A stretch of 64,000 nt of DNA from BPIH01 sp042408925 (GTDB taxonomy: Bacteria; Chloroflexota; Limnocylindria; Limnocylindrales; CSP1-4): the NCBI GenBank assembly GCA_042408925.1, contig JBHOQO010000096.1, forward strand, positions 25,961 through 89,960, in the 5' to 3' direction. This document shows positions 47,433 through 55,641 of this stretch, one piece after another. The position numbers and the translations under genes are program-made. The notes beneath the pieces were generated by a model. That model worked only from the letters and a program-made list of their open reading frames with translations. It did no database searches and was not told the DNA's origin. Position 1 is the first letter of the stretch. Every line of letters starts with the position of its first letter.

Positions 47433-48386
47433 TCACGCCGCCTCCCGGCGGTAAGGTCGTCCGAGCTCCTGGGGCGGCGTCGTCCGGCCGATTGCGCCAG
47501 CGACCGCCGCCACGGCGAGCAGGTACGGAAGCATGACGAAGAACTGGTACGGGATCCCCAGGTTGAGGGCCTGAACCCGGAGCTGGAAGGCATCCGCCGC
47601 CCCGAAGAAGAGACAGGCCGCCCCGGCGAGCGCCGGGTGCCAGCGCCCAACGACGATCGCCCCGAGGACGATGAATCCCCGCCCGGCGGTCATTCCCGGC
47701 GTGAAGTAGCGGACGGCGCTGAGGGCGAGGGCCGCCCCGGCGAGGCCGGCCATGGCGCCGCTGAAGACGACCGCCGCGTACCGGGCCCGGGTCACCGACT
47801 GGCCGGCCGTGTCGACGGCCATCGGGAAATCCCCGGCGGCCCGGATCGTCAGGCCCCACGTCGTCCGGAAGAGGACCAAGGCCGCGATCACGGGGACGAC
47901 GTAGGCGACGAAGACGATGACCGAGTGATCGAAGAGGATCGGGCCGAGGATGGGAATGTCGGCGAGGACGGGGATCCGGAGCTCAGGAAAGCCGGTCACC
48001 CGCTCCCGGCCCGTCTCGCCCCATATCGCCCGGAAGAGGGTGTTCGTAAGGCCGAGGGCGAGGATGTTGATGGCGAAGCCGGTGATGATCTGGTCGACGC
48101 CCCGGGTCACCGTCAGGACGGCATGGACGAGGGCGAGCCCAGCTCCGGCGAGCATCGCCGCCAGGGCCGAGACCGCGGCCACGGCGAGCGGGTCGGCGAC
48201 GGGGCCGAGGTAGTAGCTCGTGGCGACGGCGGTAAAGGCGCCGACGAGCATCATCCCTTCGATCCCGATGTTGAAGACACCGCTCCGCTCAGAGAAGACG
48301 CCACCGACGACGGCGAGGATGAGCGGCGTCGCGAGCCGGATGCTCGCGCTCCCCCAGTCGGTGAGGAAGGCGGCGTCAGGGAGCAT
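47433..48386 (-). CDS. BMP-associated ABC permease, second subunit
   Basis: The 317-residue membrane protein has about nine helices. The cytoplasmic coupling loop typical of the BPD_transp_2 family is seen: TWGLTIRAAGDFPMAVDTAGQSVTRARYAAVVFSGAMAGLAGA. The N-terminal half has GGVFSERSGVFNIGIEGMMLVGAF. These place it with YufQ/NupQ-like permeases for nucleosides. It overlaps the first permease gene by 11 bp. Two bases separate its stop from the creatininase start. Confidence 0.93.
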   Translation of the reverse strand: MLPDAAFLTDWGSASIRLATPLILAVVGGVFSERSGVFNIGIEGMMLVGAFTAVATSYYLGPVADPLAVAAVSALAAMLAGAGLALVHAVLTVTRGVDQIITGFAINILALGLTNTLFRAIWGETGRERVTGFPELRIPVLADIPILGPILFDHSVIVFVAYVVPVIAALVLFRTTWGLTIRAAGDFPMAVDTAGQSVTRARYAAVVFSGAMAGLAGAALALSAVRYFTPGMTAGRGFIVLGAIVVGRWHPALAGAACLFFGAADAFQLRVQALNLGIPYQFFVMLPYLLAVAAVAGAIGRTTPPQELGRPYRREAA

Positions 48387-49587
48387 GCGATCCTCCCAGG
48401 GCCGAGGTCGGCGGATCCGCCGGTTGCTTGGCCGGTGCGGTTGGAGGGCCGGCCGACGGGTCGACAGGAGCGGCCTTCAAGGTCTCGCTGCCCGCGTCGA
48501 CGCTCGGCATGGCGACCTGGGCCCGCCGGGCCTGGCGCTCGGCGACCCAGCCTCGGAGCGGCCCGAAGACGACGAAAAGGATGGTCAGCGCCTGGATGAT
48601 GAGGACGACCGAAGTTTCGAGTCCCGTCGCCTGCTGCATTGCGTTCGCCCCGGACCGCAGGGCGCCGAAGAAGCCGGCCGAGGCAACGACAGCGAGGGGA
48701 TTCGAGCCGGCGAGGAGGGCGACGGCGATCCCGTCGTAGCCGTAGCCAGGCGAGAAGCGATCGAAGAGGCGAAGCCGAAGCCCGAGAACCTCGCTCGCCC
48801 CGGCGAGCCCGGCGATCGCCCCGCTCAGGAGCATGGCGACGACGATCTGGCGGGCCGTCGGCAGGCCGGCGAAGCGAGCCGCCGTCGGGTTGCCACCGAG
48901 CATCCGGAGCCGGAAGCCCAGGGTCGTGAACCGAAGCACGACCGCCAGGACGGCGGCGACCCCGAGGCCGAGGAGGAGACCGGCGTGCAAGCTCGTGCCC
49001 CGAACGAGGATCGGCAGGCGCGCCGACTCCTGGATCGGAAACGACTGGGCATAGGACGCATTCGGTTCGCCGAGGGGACCGGTGATCGGGTCGATCAGGT
49101 AGCTAATGAAGTAGAGTCCGGCGAAGTTGAGCATGAGCGTCGTCACAACCTCGCTCACTCCGCGGTACGCGCGCAGGTACGCCGGAACGGCGACCCAGAC
49201 GGCCCCGCCGACCGCTCCCGCGACGAGGGCGAGGAGGACATGGAGGGGAGCCGGTAGCCCGAAGGGCGCGAGGGCGACGGCGGTCGCGAAGGCGGCCCCG
49301 AGGTAGAGCTGTCCCTCTGCCCCGACGTTAAAGACACCGGCCCGAAAGCTGAGCGCGACAGCCAAGCCGGTCAGGAGGATCGGCGTCATCCGGACACCGG
49401 TCGTGGCGAGGCTGCCGACACTCCCGACCGCCCCTTGAAACATCGCCCCGTAGGCGACGAGCGGGTTTGCCCCGGCGACGACGATGAGGCCGGCCGAGAC
49501 GACGAGGGCCCCAAGGACGGCGACGACGGGCACAACGAGTCGCTCGGCGACTCCGACGGCGACGGTTCGGACCAGGCTGCCGAACAT
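48376..49587 (-). CDS. BMP-associated ABC permease, first subunit
   Basis: The 403-residue membrane protein is the partner permease (YufP/NupP-like). It has SFRAGVFNVGAEGQLYLGAAFATAVAL at about 79-105, SEVVTTLMLNFAGLYFISYL, and the coupling loop TLGFRLRMLGGNPTAARFAGLPT followed by LLSGAIAGLAGASEVLG. The C-terminal 45 residues (from VDAGSETLKAAP on) are Pro/Ala-rich and cytoplasmic. The ATG at 49587 shares one base with the ATPase stop (TGATG). Confidence 0.94.
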   Translation of the reverse strand: MFGSLVRTVAVGVAERLVVPVVAVLGALVVSAGLIVVAGANPLVAYGAMFQGAVGSVGSLATTGVRMTPILLTGLAVALSFRAGVFNVGAEGQLYLGAAFATAVALAPFGLPAPLHVLLALVAGAVGGAVWVAVPAYLRAYRGVSEVVTTLMLNFAGLYFISYLIDPITGPLGEPNASYAQSFPIQESARLPILVRGTSLHAGLLLGLGVAAVLAVVLRFTTLGFRLRMLGGNPTAARFAGLPTARQIVVAMLLSGAIAGLAGASEVLGLRLRLFDRFSPGYGYDGIAVALLAGSNPLAVVASAGFFGALRSGANAMQQATGLETSVVLIIQALTILFVVFGPLRGWVAERQARRAQVAMPSVDAGSETLKAAPVDPSAGPPTAPAKQPADPPTSALGGSHAP

Positions 49588-51146
49588 CAGGCGACGACCC
49601 CCTCCCCCGCCGACGGGTCGCCGACCCGGTGACCCATCATCATCTCGCCGACCTCGGCGAGCCGGTCCGGGTCGGGCGGCACCTCGCCCATGAAGCGACC
49701 GTTGTGGATGACGACGATCCGGTCGCTGACGGCGAAGAGCTCCGGCAGCTCCGTTGAGACGAGGAGGACGGCGGCGCCACGATCACGCTGGCGCCGGAGC
49801 AGCGCGAGCACGTTCTCGACGGCGCCGACGTCGAGGCCCCGGGTCGGCTGGGCGGCCACGAAGAGGGCAGGCTCGTCGAGGGTCTCGCGGGCGATGATGA
49901 CCTTCTGCTGGTTCCCGCCCGAAAGGCGCCGAACCGGTGCCCCTGGCCCCGGACAGCGGATGTCGTGGCGGACGATCTGCTCCTCGGCGTTGCGACGGAT
50001 GACGGCCCAGCGAAGCCAGCCGAGCGTCGAGAAGGGCGGTCTGGCATGGGCGCGGAGGACGAGGTTCTCGGCGACGCTGAAGTCCGGGACGAGCCCCTGT
50101 AGGTAGCGGTCCTCGGGGATGAGGCCGACAAGTCCCGGGTGACGCAGGGCGCTCGCGGGAGGCTTACCGGCGATGGTGATCCGGCCGCCGGTCGTCGGTC
50201 GGAGGCCGACGATGCACTCGACGAGCTCCCGCTGGCCGTTGCCATCCACGCCGGCGACGCCGACGATCTCACCGGCCCTGACGGTCAACGAGACGCCCCG
50301 CAGGCCGGGCGTCCGGCGGTCCGTGAGACAGCGGACGTCCTCGAGGACGAGGACCGGGTTACTGCCGACGGAGGGGGGCCCGAGCCGCTCCAAGGAGACC
50401 TCGCGGCCGACCATCATCGACGCCAGGAGGCGCGGCGTCGCCTGGCGCGTCGGGAGGGAGCCGGTTACCCGACCGTGGCGGAGGACGGTGACGCGATCGC
50501 TGATCTCCTCGACCTCGGCGAGCTTGTGGCTGATGAAGACGATCCCCCGGCCCTCGGCGGCGAGCTGCCGGACGACGCGGAAGAGCTGGCCGACCTCAAG
50601 GGGCGTGAGGACCGCCGTCGGTTCGTCGAGGACGAGAAGGCGCGCGCCGCGAAAGAGGGCCTTCAGGATCTCGAGCCGCTGCTGAGCCCCCACCGAAAGC
50701 TGCCAGACGGGGACGTCGGGGTCGATGGCGAGCCCGTACTCGGTCGCCAGGTCGACGAGACGGGCCCGGGCCGACCGGAGGTCGAGGAGCGGTGGCCGGC
50801 GGGTCGGCAGGCCGAGGACGACGTTCTCCAGGGCGGTGAGATTCGGGACGAGCATGAACTTCTGGTGGACCATGCCGATCCCGAGGGCAACCGCCTCGTG
50901 GGGCGAGCTGATGCTCACCGGCCGGCCATCGAAGACGATCCGTCCCTCGTCCGGGAGGAGGAGCCCGTAAAGGATCTTCATGAGGGTCGTCTTGCCTGCC
51001 CCGTTCTCGCCGAGGAGGGCATGGATTTCGCCGCTACGGACGTCAAAGTCCACGCGGTCGTCGGCGACGAGGGGACCGAAGCGCTTCGTGATCCCCTCCA
51101 TGCGGAGCAGCTCGTTCGGAGACGAACCGGTGACGGTGACTCCCAA
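49587..51146 (-). CDS. BMP-associated ABC transporter ATPase (two NBDs)
   Basis: The 519-residue protein has two nucleotide-binding domains, as in RbsA/YufO. The first has Walker A GENGAGKTT near residue 51, signature LSVGAQQRLEILKAL and Walker B LLVLDEPTAVLTP. The second has a degenerate Walker A region (GVDGNGQREL), signature LSGGNQQKVIIARE and a Walker B-like LFVAAQPTRGLDV, in which the catalytic Glu is Gln, as is usual for this family. The start is inferred as TTG 51146 (MGVTVTGSSPNELLRMEG) because GAGAGG precedes it; GTG 51167 or ATG 51104 are alternatives. It is first in the operon, about 60 bp after the promoter. Confidence 0.93.
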   Translation of the reverse strand: MGVTVTGSSPNELLRMEGITKRFGPLVADDRVDFDVRSGEIHALLGENGAGKTTLMKILYGLLLPDEGRIVFDGRPVSISSPHEAVALGIGMVHQKFMLVPNLTALENVVLGLPTRRPPLLDLRSARARLVDLATEYGLAIDPDVPVWQLSVGAQQRLEILKALFRGARLLVLDEPTAVLTPLEVGQLFRVVRQLAAEGRGIVFISHKLAEVEEISDRVTVLRHGRVTGSLPTRQATPRLLASMMVGREVSLERLGPPSVGSNPVLVLEDVRCLTDRRTPGLRGVSLTVRAGEIVGVAGVDGNGQRELVECIVGLRPTTGGRITIAGKPPASALRHPGLVGLIPEDRYLQGLVPDFSVAENLVLRAHARPPFSTLGWLRWAVIRRNAEEQIVRHDIRCPGPGAPVRRLSGGNQQKVIIARETLDEPALFVAAQPTRGLDVGAVENVLALLRRQRDRGAAVLLVSTELPELFAVSDRIVVIHNGRFMGEVPPDPDRLAEVGEMMMGHRVGDPSAGEGVVA

Positions 51147-51208
51147 CCGACGTGCCCTCTCCACCTGGGTCCGACGGGGCGACCGCCGGACGTTGACATC
51201 TGCGCCCA

Positions 51209-51245
51209 AACACCATAGGGTGTTGGCTGTCAACAGTCAACAGCC
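51209..51245. promoter_or_regulatory. Promoter and operator between the importer operon and its GntR regulator
   Basis: On the minus strand TTGACT (51240-51235) and TATGGT (51217-51212) are spaced by 17 bases, a good promoter for the ATPase gene. The inverted repeat GGCTGT (51225-51230) / ACAGCC (51240-51245) with direct TCAACAG repeats inside covers the -35 box and spacer. A second inverted repeat, AACACC/GGTGTT (51209-51224), covers the -10. Binding of the GntR protein encoded seven bases away would block this promoter. Confidence 0.65.
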
Positions 51246-51251
51246 GACGGT

Positions 51252-51977
51252 GTGGTGAACGAGCTCCAGCTACCTGTTCTCGCCCGCGCCTCTCTTGCCG
51301 AGACGACGGCAGAGCTCCTCCGGGAGCGCATCCTGACCGGCACGTTCCCGCCTGGGTTTCGCCTCGTCGAAGCCGACATCGCGCGACAGCTCCAGACGAG
51401 CCGGGGGCCCGTCCGCGAGGCACTGGCCATGCTTCGAGCCGAAGGGCTTGTCCATGAGGAGCCGGGCCGCGGCTCCTTCGTCGCCATCCTCGACGCCCGG
51501 GAGATCGAGGAGATCTACGAGGTCCGAGCCGCCCTCGAGAGCGCCGCCGCCCGGCTGGTCATAGCCCGTGGCGATCCCCGCGATCGCCGGGAGCTGGAAG
51601 CTGCCCTCGAGGCGATGCGCGTCGCGGCCACTGCCGGCGATCGGCTCGCCCTCGTCGATGCCGACCTCGCCCTCCACGGCACGCTCTGTCGAATCTCGGG
51701 GAACGCTCGGCTCTACCGGATCTGGGAGACGCAGGTTGGGCTCCTCCGGGCGCTCATCCGTCTCGAGACGACGCGCCTGGTTCCGGCCTTCGAGCCCCTC
51801 GTCGGTGAGCACGCCCACCTCGTATCCGAGATCGGCACGGGGGACGTCGCCCGTGCCGAGGCCGCTTGCTGGGCCCTGTTCGCTCGGACGAGCCGGCTCC
51901 TCATCGAGGCTCGCGACAGCGTGACGGATCGCGACGGAAGTGGGCCACGAGACACCACAGCGGCAGCCAGCCGATAG
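51252..51977 (+). CDS. GntR-family regulator (FCD subfamily) of the nitrogen-compound locus
   Basis: The 241-residue protein has the winged helix at about 10-75 (ASLAETTAELLRERILTGTF, RLVEADIARQLQTSRGPVREAL, GLVHEEPGRGSFVAIL) and the helical FCD domain with metal-ligand positions in VDADLALHGTLCRISGN and GEHAHLVSEIGTGD. GTG 51252 and 51255 are equally possible starts. It is divergent from the importer operon and immediately upstream of the second ureohydrolase gene, 37 bp away on the same strand. It probably controls both sides and senses the imported compound or its carboxylate product. Confidence 0.92.
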   Translation: MVNELQLPVLARASLAETTAELLRERILTGTFPPGFRLVEADIARQLQTSRGPVREALAMLRAEGLVHEEPGRGSFVAILDAREIEEIYEVRAALESAAARLVIARGDPRDRRELEAALEAMRVAATAGDRLALVDADLALHGTLCRISGNARLYRIWETQVGLLRALIRLETTRLVPAFEPLVGEHAHLVSEIGTGDVARAEAACWALFARTSRLLIEARDSVTDRDGSGPRDTTAAASR

Positions 51978-52014
51978 CCGTCGACCCAACGGCACACGTC
52001 ACAGGAGGACCCCC

Positions 52015-53061
52015 ATGGCCGACTTCTACGAGGCACCGAAGCCACCCCGGGACATCCCCTACCTCCTCGTACCGGAAAAGCGAAAGCGGCTTCACTGGAA
52101 CGATCCTCACGAGTGGCGGGTCAACAACTGGATCGAGCCGTGGGATTGGGCATCGCCGATCGACGTCGGTCTCATCAGCATCCCATCGAGCAAGACCTCC
52201 ATCTTTCCCAACGGCGCCTACGCCGCCCCGAACTCAGTGAAGGAGTCCTGGGCGATCAACACGACCTATAGCCCCGACTACGACGTGGATCTCGCAACGC
52301 TCAAGGTTCGGGAGATCGGCGACGTTGCGGTGCCCGTGCTCGACCTCAGGCAGGGCATCGAGCAGATCGAAGAATGCCTCCGCGGCATCTTCGAACAGCC
52401 CGAAACCTTCCTCCCGGTCATCATCGGGGGTGATCACGCAATCACGGCCCCGGCCGTTCGGGCATTCTGTCGGGCCAACCCCGACAAGCAGGTCGGGCTG
52501 ATCCACTTCGACGCCCACAACGACGTTCGGGTCATGGATCACGGTCCGACAAATGGAACCCCGATTCGCGGGATCCTCACCTCGGGAGTCCGGGTGTCCG
52601 GCCGGAATCTGGTCCAGGTCGGGATCCATGGCTTCATGAACGCTAGCTACTACAAGCGTTGGGTGGAAGGGAAGGGCGCCAGGATCATCACGGCCCGCGA
52701 GATCCGCCGACGGGGGATCGAAGAGGTCATCGCCGAGACCCTCGAGATCGCGGGTCGTGACACGGACGCCATTTACGTGACCGTCGACATCGACGTCCTC
52801 GAGGTCGGCTACGCCCCGGGGACCGCCGCTGCAACGGCCGATGGGATCCATCCGACCGACCTCTTCGAGGCCCTCTTCATCCTCGGCCAGGATCCGCGGG
52901 TCGCAGCCATCGACTTCGTCGAGCTCGATCCGTACCGGGACGTGGCCGAGATCACGACTCGAACGTTCAACTCTGCGATGCTCACCTTCTTGGCCGGATA
53001 CTTCCTCCGCAAGAATAACGGCTGGCGCGGTTACGACCCGACGCCGATCGCGGAGTGGTAG
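52015..53061 (+). CDS. Ureohydrolase (agmatinase/guanidinase family), second paralogue
   Basis: The 348-residue enzyme keeps the dinuclear site: His141 (IIGGDHAIT), Asp166-His168-Asp170 (DAHND) and Asp258/Asp260 (TVDIDVLE). It differs strongly from the paralogue at 44357, with an N-terminal extension rich in aromatic and charged residues (MADFYEAPKPPRDIPYLLVP, then HWNDPHEWRVNNWIEPWDW). Such an extension occurs in ureohydrolases that act on small guanidino substrates, so guanidine, guanidinoacetate, creatine or guanidinobutyrate are candidates. AGGAGG precedes ATG 52015. G+C is slightly lower than in the housekeeping genes. Confidence 0.9.
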   Translation: MADFYEAPKPPRDIPYLLVPEKRKRLHWNDPHEWRVNNWIEPWDWASPIDVGLISIPSSKTSIFPNGAYAAPNSVKESWAINTTYSPDYDVDLATLKVREIGDVAVPVLDLRQGIEQIEECLRGIFEQPETFLPVIIGGDHAITAPAVRAFCRANPDKQVGLIHFDAHNDVRVMDHGPTNGTPIRGILTSGVRVSGRNLVQVGIHGFMNASYYKRWVEGKGARIITAREIRRRGIEEVIAETLEIAGRDTDAIYVTVDIDVLEVGYAPGTAAATADGIHPTDLFEALFILGQDPRVAAIDFVELDPYRDVAEITTRTFNSAMLTFLAGYFLRKNNGWRGYDPTPIAEW

Positions 53062-53076
53062 GTCACCGTCGGCGCC

Positions 53077-54096
53077 GTGGCCCGTTCTCGCGCCCGGAGC
53101 GGTGGGGCTTCGATCCGGGCCGTCCGAGTAGACGCCCCGGGCGGCCTCGAAGCCCTTCGCCTCGTTGAGATCCCCGCTCCCGCACCAGGTCCAGGCGACG
53201 TCGCGATCGCCGTCGAGTTCGCGCCCGTGAACTGGGGCGACACCCAGAAGCGGGCTGGCACCTATCCCGACCCCGTCCCCTACCCCGTCGTCCTCGGGAT
53301 GGAAGCGGCGGGCGTCGTCACGGCCGTCGGGCCCGGTGTGCGTGACCTACGGCCCGGTGATCGCGTCGCCGCGCTGTGCGGCCCACGACTCCTCGGCGGC
53401 TACGCCGGACTCGTCGTCGTGCCTCGCCCCTTCGTCATTCGGGTGCCGGACGGAGTACCGCTCCGGGAGGCAGCGGCCGCGACCCTCGCCGGTCTCACGG
53501 CGTACCACCTCCTCCACTCGATCCATCAACTTCGCCGCGGTGAAACGGTTCTCGTCCACGCCGCGGCCGGGTCGATCGGCCAGGCCCTCTGTCGGATCGC
53601 GAGCGCTCGAGGTGCACGGGTCATCGGGACGGTCGGTCGGGCAGAGAAGATCCCGGCAGTTCGGGCGGCCGGGGCGGCGATCGTCGTCGACCGGAACAGC
53701 GAAGACTTCGTCGAGGTCGCGCGAGCCGCGACCGAGGGCCGGGGTGTCGACCTCGTCATCGATTCGCTCGGAGGTGACGTGTTGGCGCGGAGCTTCGACG
53801 CGCTGCGCGTGTATGGCCGCCTCATCAACATCGGTGAGGCCGCTGGCGAGCCGGCGTTCCCGATCCGCCGAAAGCTGTACGAACGGTCGACGTGGATGGC
53901 CGGCTTCGAAGTCCTCCATGCTGGGCCGGGGTCACCACGATGGCGGCGCGGCGTTCGATTCGTCCAGAACGCTCTCGCCGCCGGATGGCTGCGGGTTCCG
54001 ATCGCCGCCGAGCTGCCCCTGGAGAAGGTTGCAGCGGCCCACGCCCTTCTTGAGTCTCGGCGGACGACGGGCAAGGTGCTCCTCTTGGTCGGCTGA
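53077..54096 (+). CDS. Quinone oxidoreductase-like (zinc-free MDR) protein
   Basis: The 339-residue MDR enzyme lacks the zinc ligands of alcohol dehydrogenases. It matches the quinone oxidoreductase/Qor branch: VEFAPVNWGDTQKRAGTYPD, VLGMEAAGVVTAVGPGV, AATLAGLTAYHLLH and the NADPH-binding TVLVHAAAGSIGQALCRIASARGARVIGT. The end is VAAAHALLESRRTTGKVLLLVG. GTG 53077 starts 15 bp after the ureohydrolase stop, so they are co-transcribed. A role in reducing an unsaturated carbonyl product of the pathway is possible but unproven. Confidence 0.88.
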   Translation: MARSRARSGGASIRAVRVDAPGGLEALRLVEIPAPAPGPGDVAIAVEFAPVNWGDTQKRAGTYPDPVPYPVVLGMEAAGVVTAVGPGVRDLRPGDRVAALCGPRLLGGYAGLVVVPRPFVIRVPDGVPLREAAAATLAGLTAYHLLHSIHQLRRGETVLVHAAAGSIGQALCRIASARGARVIGTVGRAEKIPAVRAAGAAIVVDRNSEDFVEVARAATEGRGVDLVIDSLGGDVLARSFDALRVYGRLINIGEAAGEPAFPIRRKLYERSTWMAGFEVLHAGPGSPRWRRGVRFVQNALAAGWLRVPIAAELPLEKVAAAHALLESRRTTGKVLLLVG

Positions 54097-54211
54097 GCCT
54101 TCAGGGAACGGGGCTCGGAGTCGGGAGTGCGGGAGGGGCGGCGATCAAGAGCCGGTGGCTCGGCCCCGGCGCCGACAACGAGGACTCTACGGGAACCTAC
54201 GGGAGGCGGAC

Positions 54212-55615
54212 GTGACGCTGGCGGTCACAACCAACGAGCTGCTCATCGGCGGTGGCACCGTGGTCACCATGGACCCACTGCGGCGGATCATCGAGAACGG
54301 CGCCGTCCTCGTCCGCGGTCGGGAGATCGCCGCCGTGGGACGAACACCCGATCTCCGCGCCGCGAGTCCGTCCGCCGAGTGGTTGGATGCCGACGGCGGC
54401 TTGATCCTGCCCGGCTTCGTCAACACCCACAACCACCTCTTTCAAACGCTTCTCAAGGGCCTTGGCGACGATCGGCCGCTCTACCGCTGGCTCCGGGAGA
54501 TGACCGCCCCGGCCGCGACTCACCTAACCGAGGAGGCCTGCGAGGTGGCAGCGCTTCACGGAGCCGTTGAGGCGATCCGCTCGGGCACAACGACGGTCGT
54601 CGACTTCATGTACGCGCATCCGCGGCCGGGCCTGACGGCTGCGGTCGTGCGAGGGCTCGATCGGGCGGGGCTCAGAGGCATAGTTGCCCGAGGGTTCGTC
54701 ACTGCCGGCACGGATCTAGGTGTGCCACCCGTCCTCGTCGAGCACATCGACGCTGCCCTGGCCGACGCCGCCGACTTGGTCAGCCACTACGGACACCCCG
54801 ACCGTCGCGTTCGCATCGGTATCGCCCCATGCCTCCTGTGGATGGTCGACGAGAACACGCTCCGAGCGGCGCGAGCCTTCGCTGACGAGCATTCGGTCCT
54901 CGTTACCTATCACCTCGCGGAGACCTCCTTCGAGGTCGAGTACGCGGTGCGTCGATACGGCGTCCGTGAGACGGAACTGCTCGAACGCCTCGGGTTCCTC
55001 GGTCCGGACCTCCTGGCCGTCCACTGCACCAAGGTCGACTCGGACGACCTCGCCCGGCTCTTCGCCCACGACGTCGCGATCTCCCACAACCCGGTCAGCA
55101 ACATGTACCTTGCTGCGGGGATCGCCCCGGTGCCCGCGATGCTTGATCTCGGACTCCGAGTCGGGCTGGCGACCGACGGGCCGGCGAGCAACAACAACCA
55201 GAACATGGTCGAGGTGCTCAAGACGACCGCGCTGCTCCACAAGGTCGCCAAGGAAGATCCGGAAGCGCTGACGGCTCTACAGGTTCTCGAACTGGCGACG
55301 TTGGGTGGAGCCCGCGCCCTCGGAATGGCCCGGGAGATCGGCTCCCTCGAGGCGGGCAAACGGGCCGACGTCGTCGTCGCTCGGCTCCACGGGCCGTTCG
55401 TCGAGCCGGTTCACGATCCGGTCTCGGCACTCGTCTACGCAGCGGTGGGAACCGAGGTGATGAGCGTCGTCGTCGATGGTCGCGTCCTCATGCGAGACGG
55501 CGTCCTCACGGACCTCGATGAGGAGGCGATCCTCGAGCGTTCGCGACAAGCGGCGGCGGATGTCGTCCGTCGTGCGGGCCTCCGGAGCCGGCTCGACCGC
55601 CCGAAGCTCGGCTGA
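54212..55615 (+). CDS. TRZ/ATZ-family amidohydrolase (8-oxoguanine deaminase or related)
   Basis: The 467-residue metal-dependent deaminase has His73/His75 (NTHNHLFQTLLKGL), GDDRPLYRWLREM, His in VTYHLAETSFEVE, HCTKVDSDDLARLF and the Asp of LATDGPASNNNQNMVEVLKT. These match the ATZ/TRZ branch, whose members deaminate guanine derivatives, methylthioadenosine, triazines or other aminated heterocycles. GTG 54212 follows GGGAGG at six bases. It is the last gene after the GntR regulator. Deamination of a purine (8-oxoguanine or guanine type) or of creatinine to methylhydantoin is the most sensible proposal given its neighbours. Confidence 0.9.
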   Translation: MTLAVTTNELLIGGGTVVTMDPLRRIIENGAVLVRGREIAAVGRTPDLRAASPSAEWLDADGGLILPGFVNTHNHLFQTLLKGLGDDRPLYRWLREMTAPAATHLTEEACEVAALHGAVEAIRSGTTTVVDFMYAHPRPGLTAAVVRGLDRAGLRGIVARGFVTAGTDLGVPPVLVEHIDAALADAADLVSHYGHPDRRVRIGIAPCLLWMVDENTLRAARAFADEHSVLVTYHLAETSFEVEYAVRRYGVRETELLERLGFLGPDLLAVHCTKVDSDDLARLFAHDVAISHNPVSNMYLAAGIAPVPAMLDLGLRVGLATDGPASNNNQNMVEVLKTTALLHKVAKEDPEALTALQVLELATLGGARALGMAREIGSLEAGKRADVVVARLHGPFVEPVHDPVSALVYAAVGTEVMSVVVDGRVLMRDGVLTDLDEEAILERSRQAAADVVRRAGLRSRLDRPKLG

Positions 55616-55641
55616 AGCAACGAGCCGAGGGCTCGCGCCGT

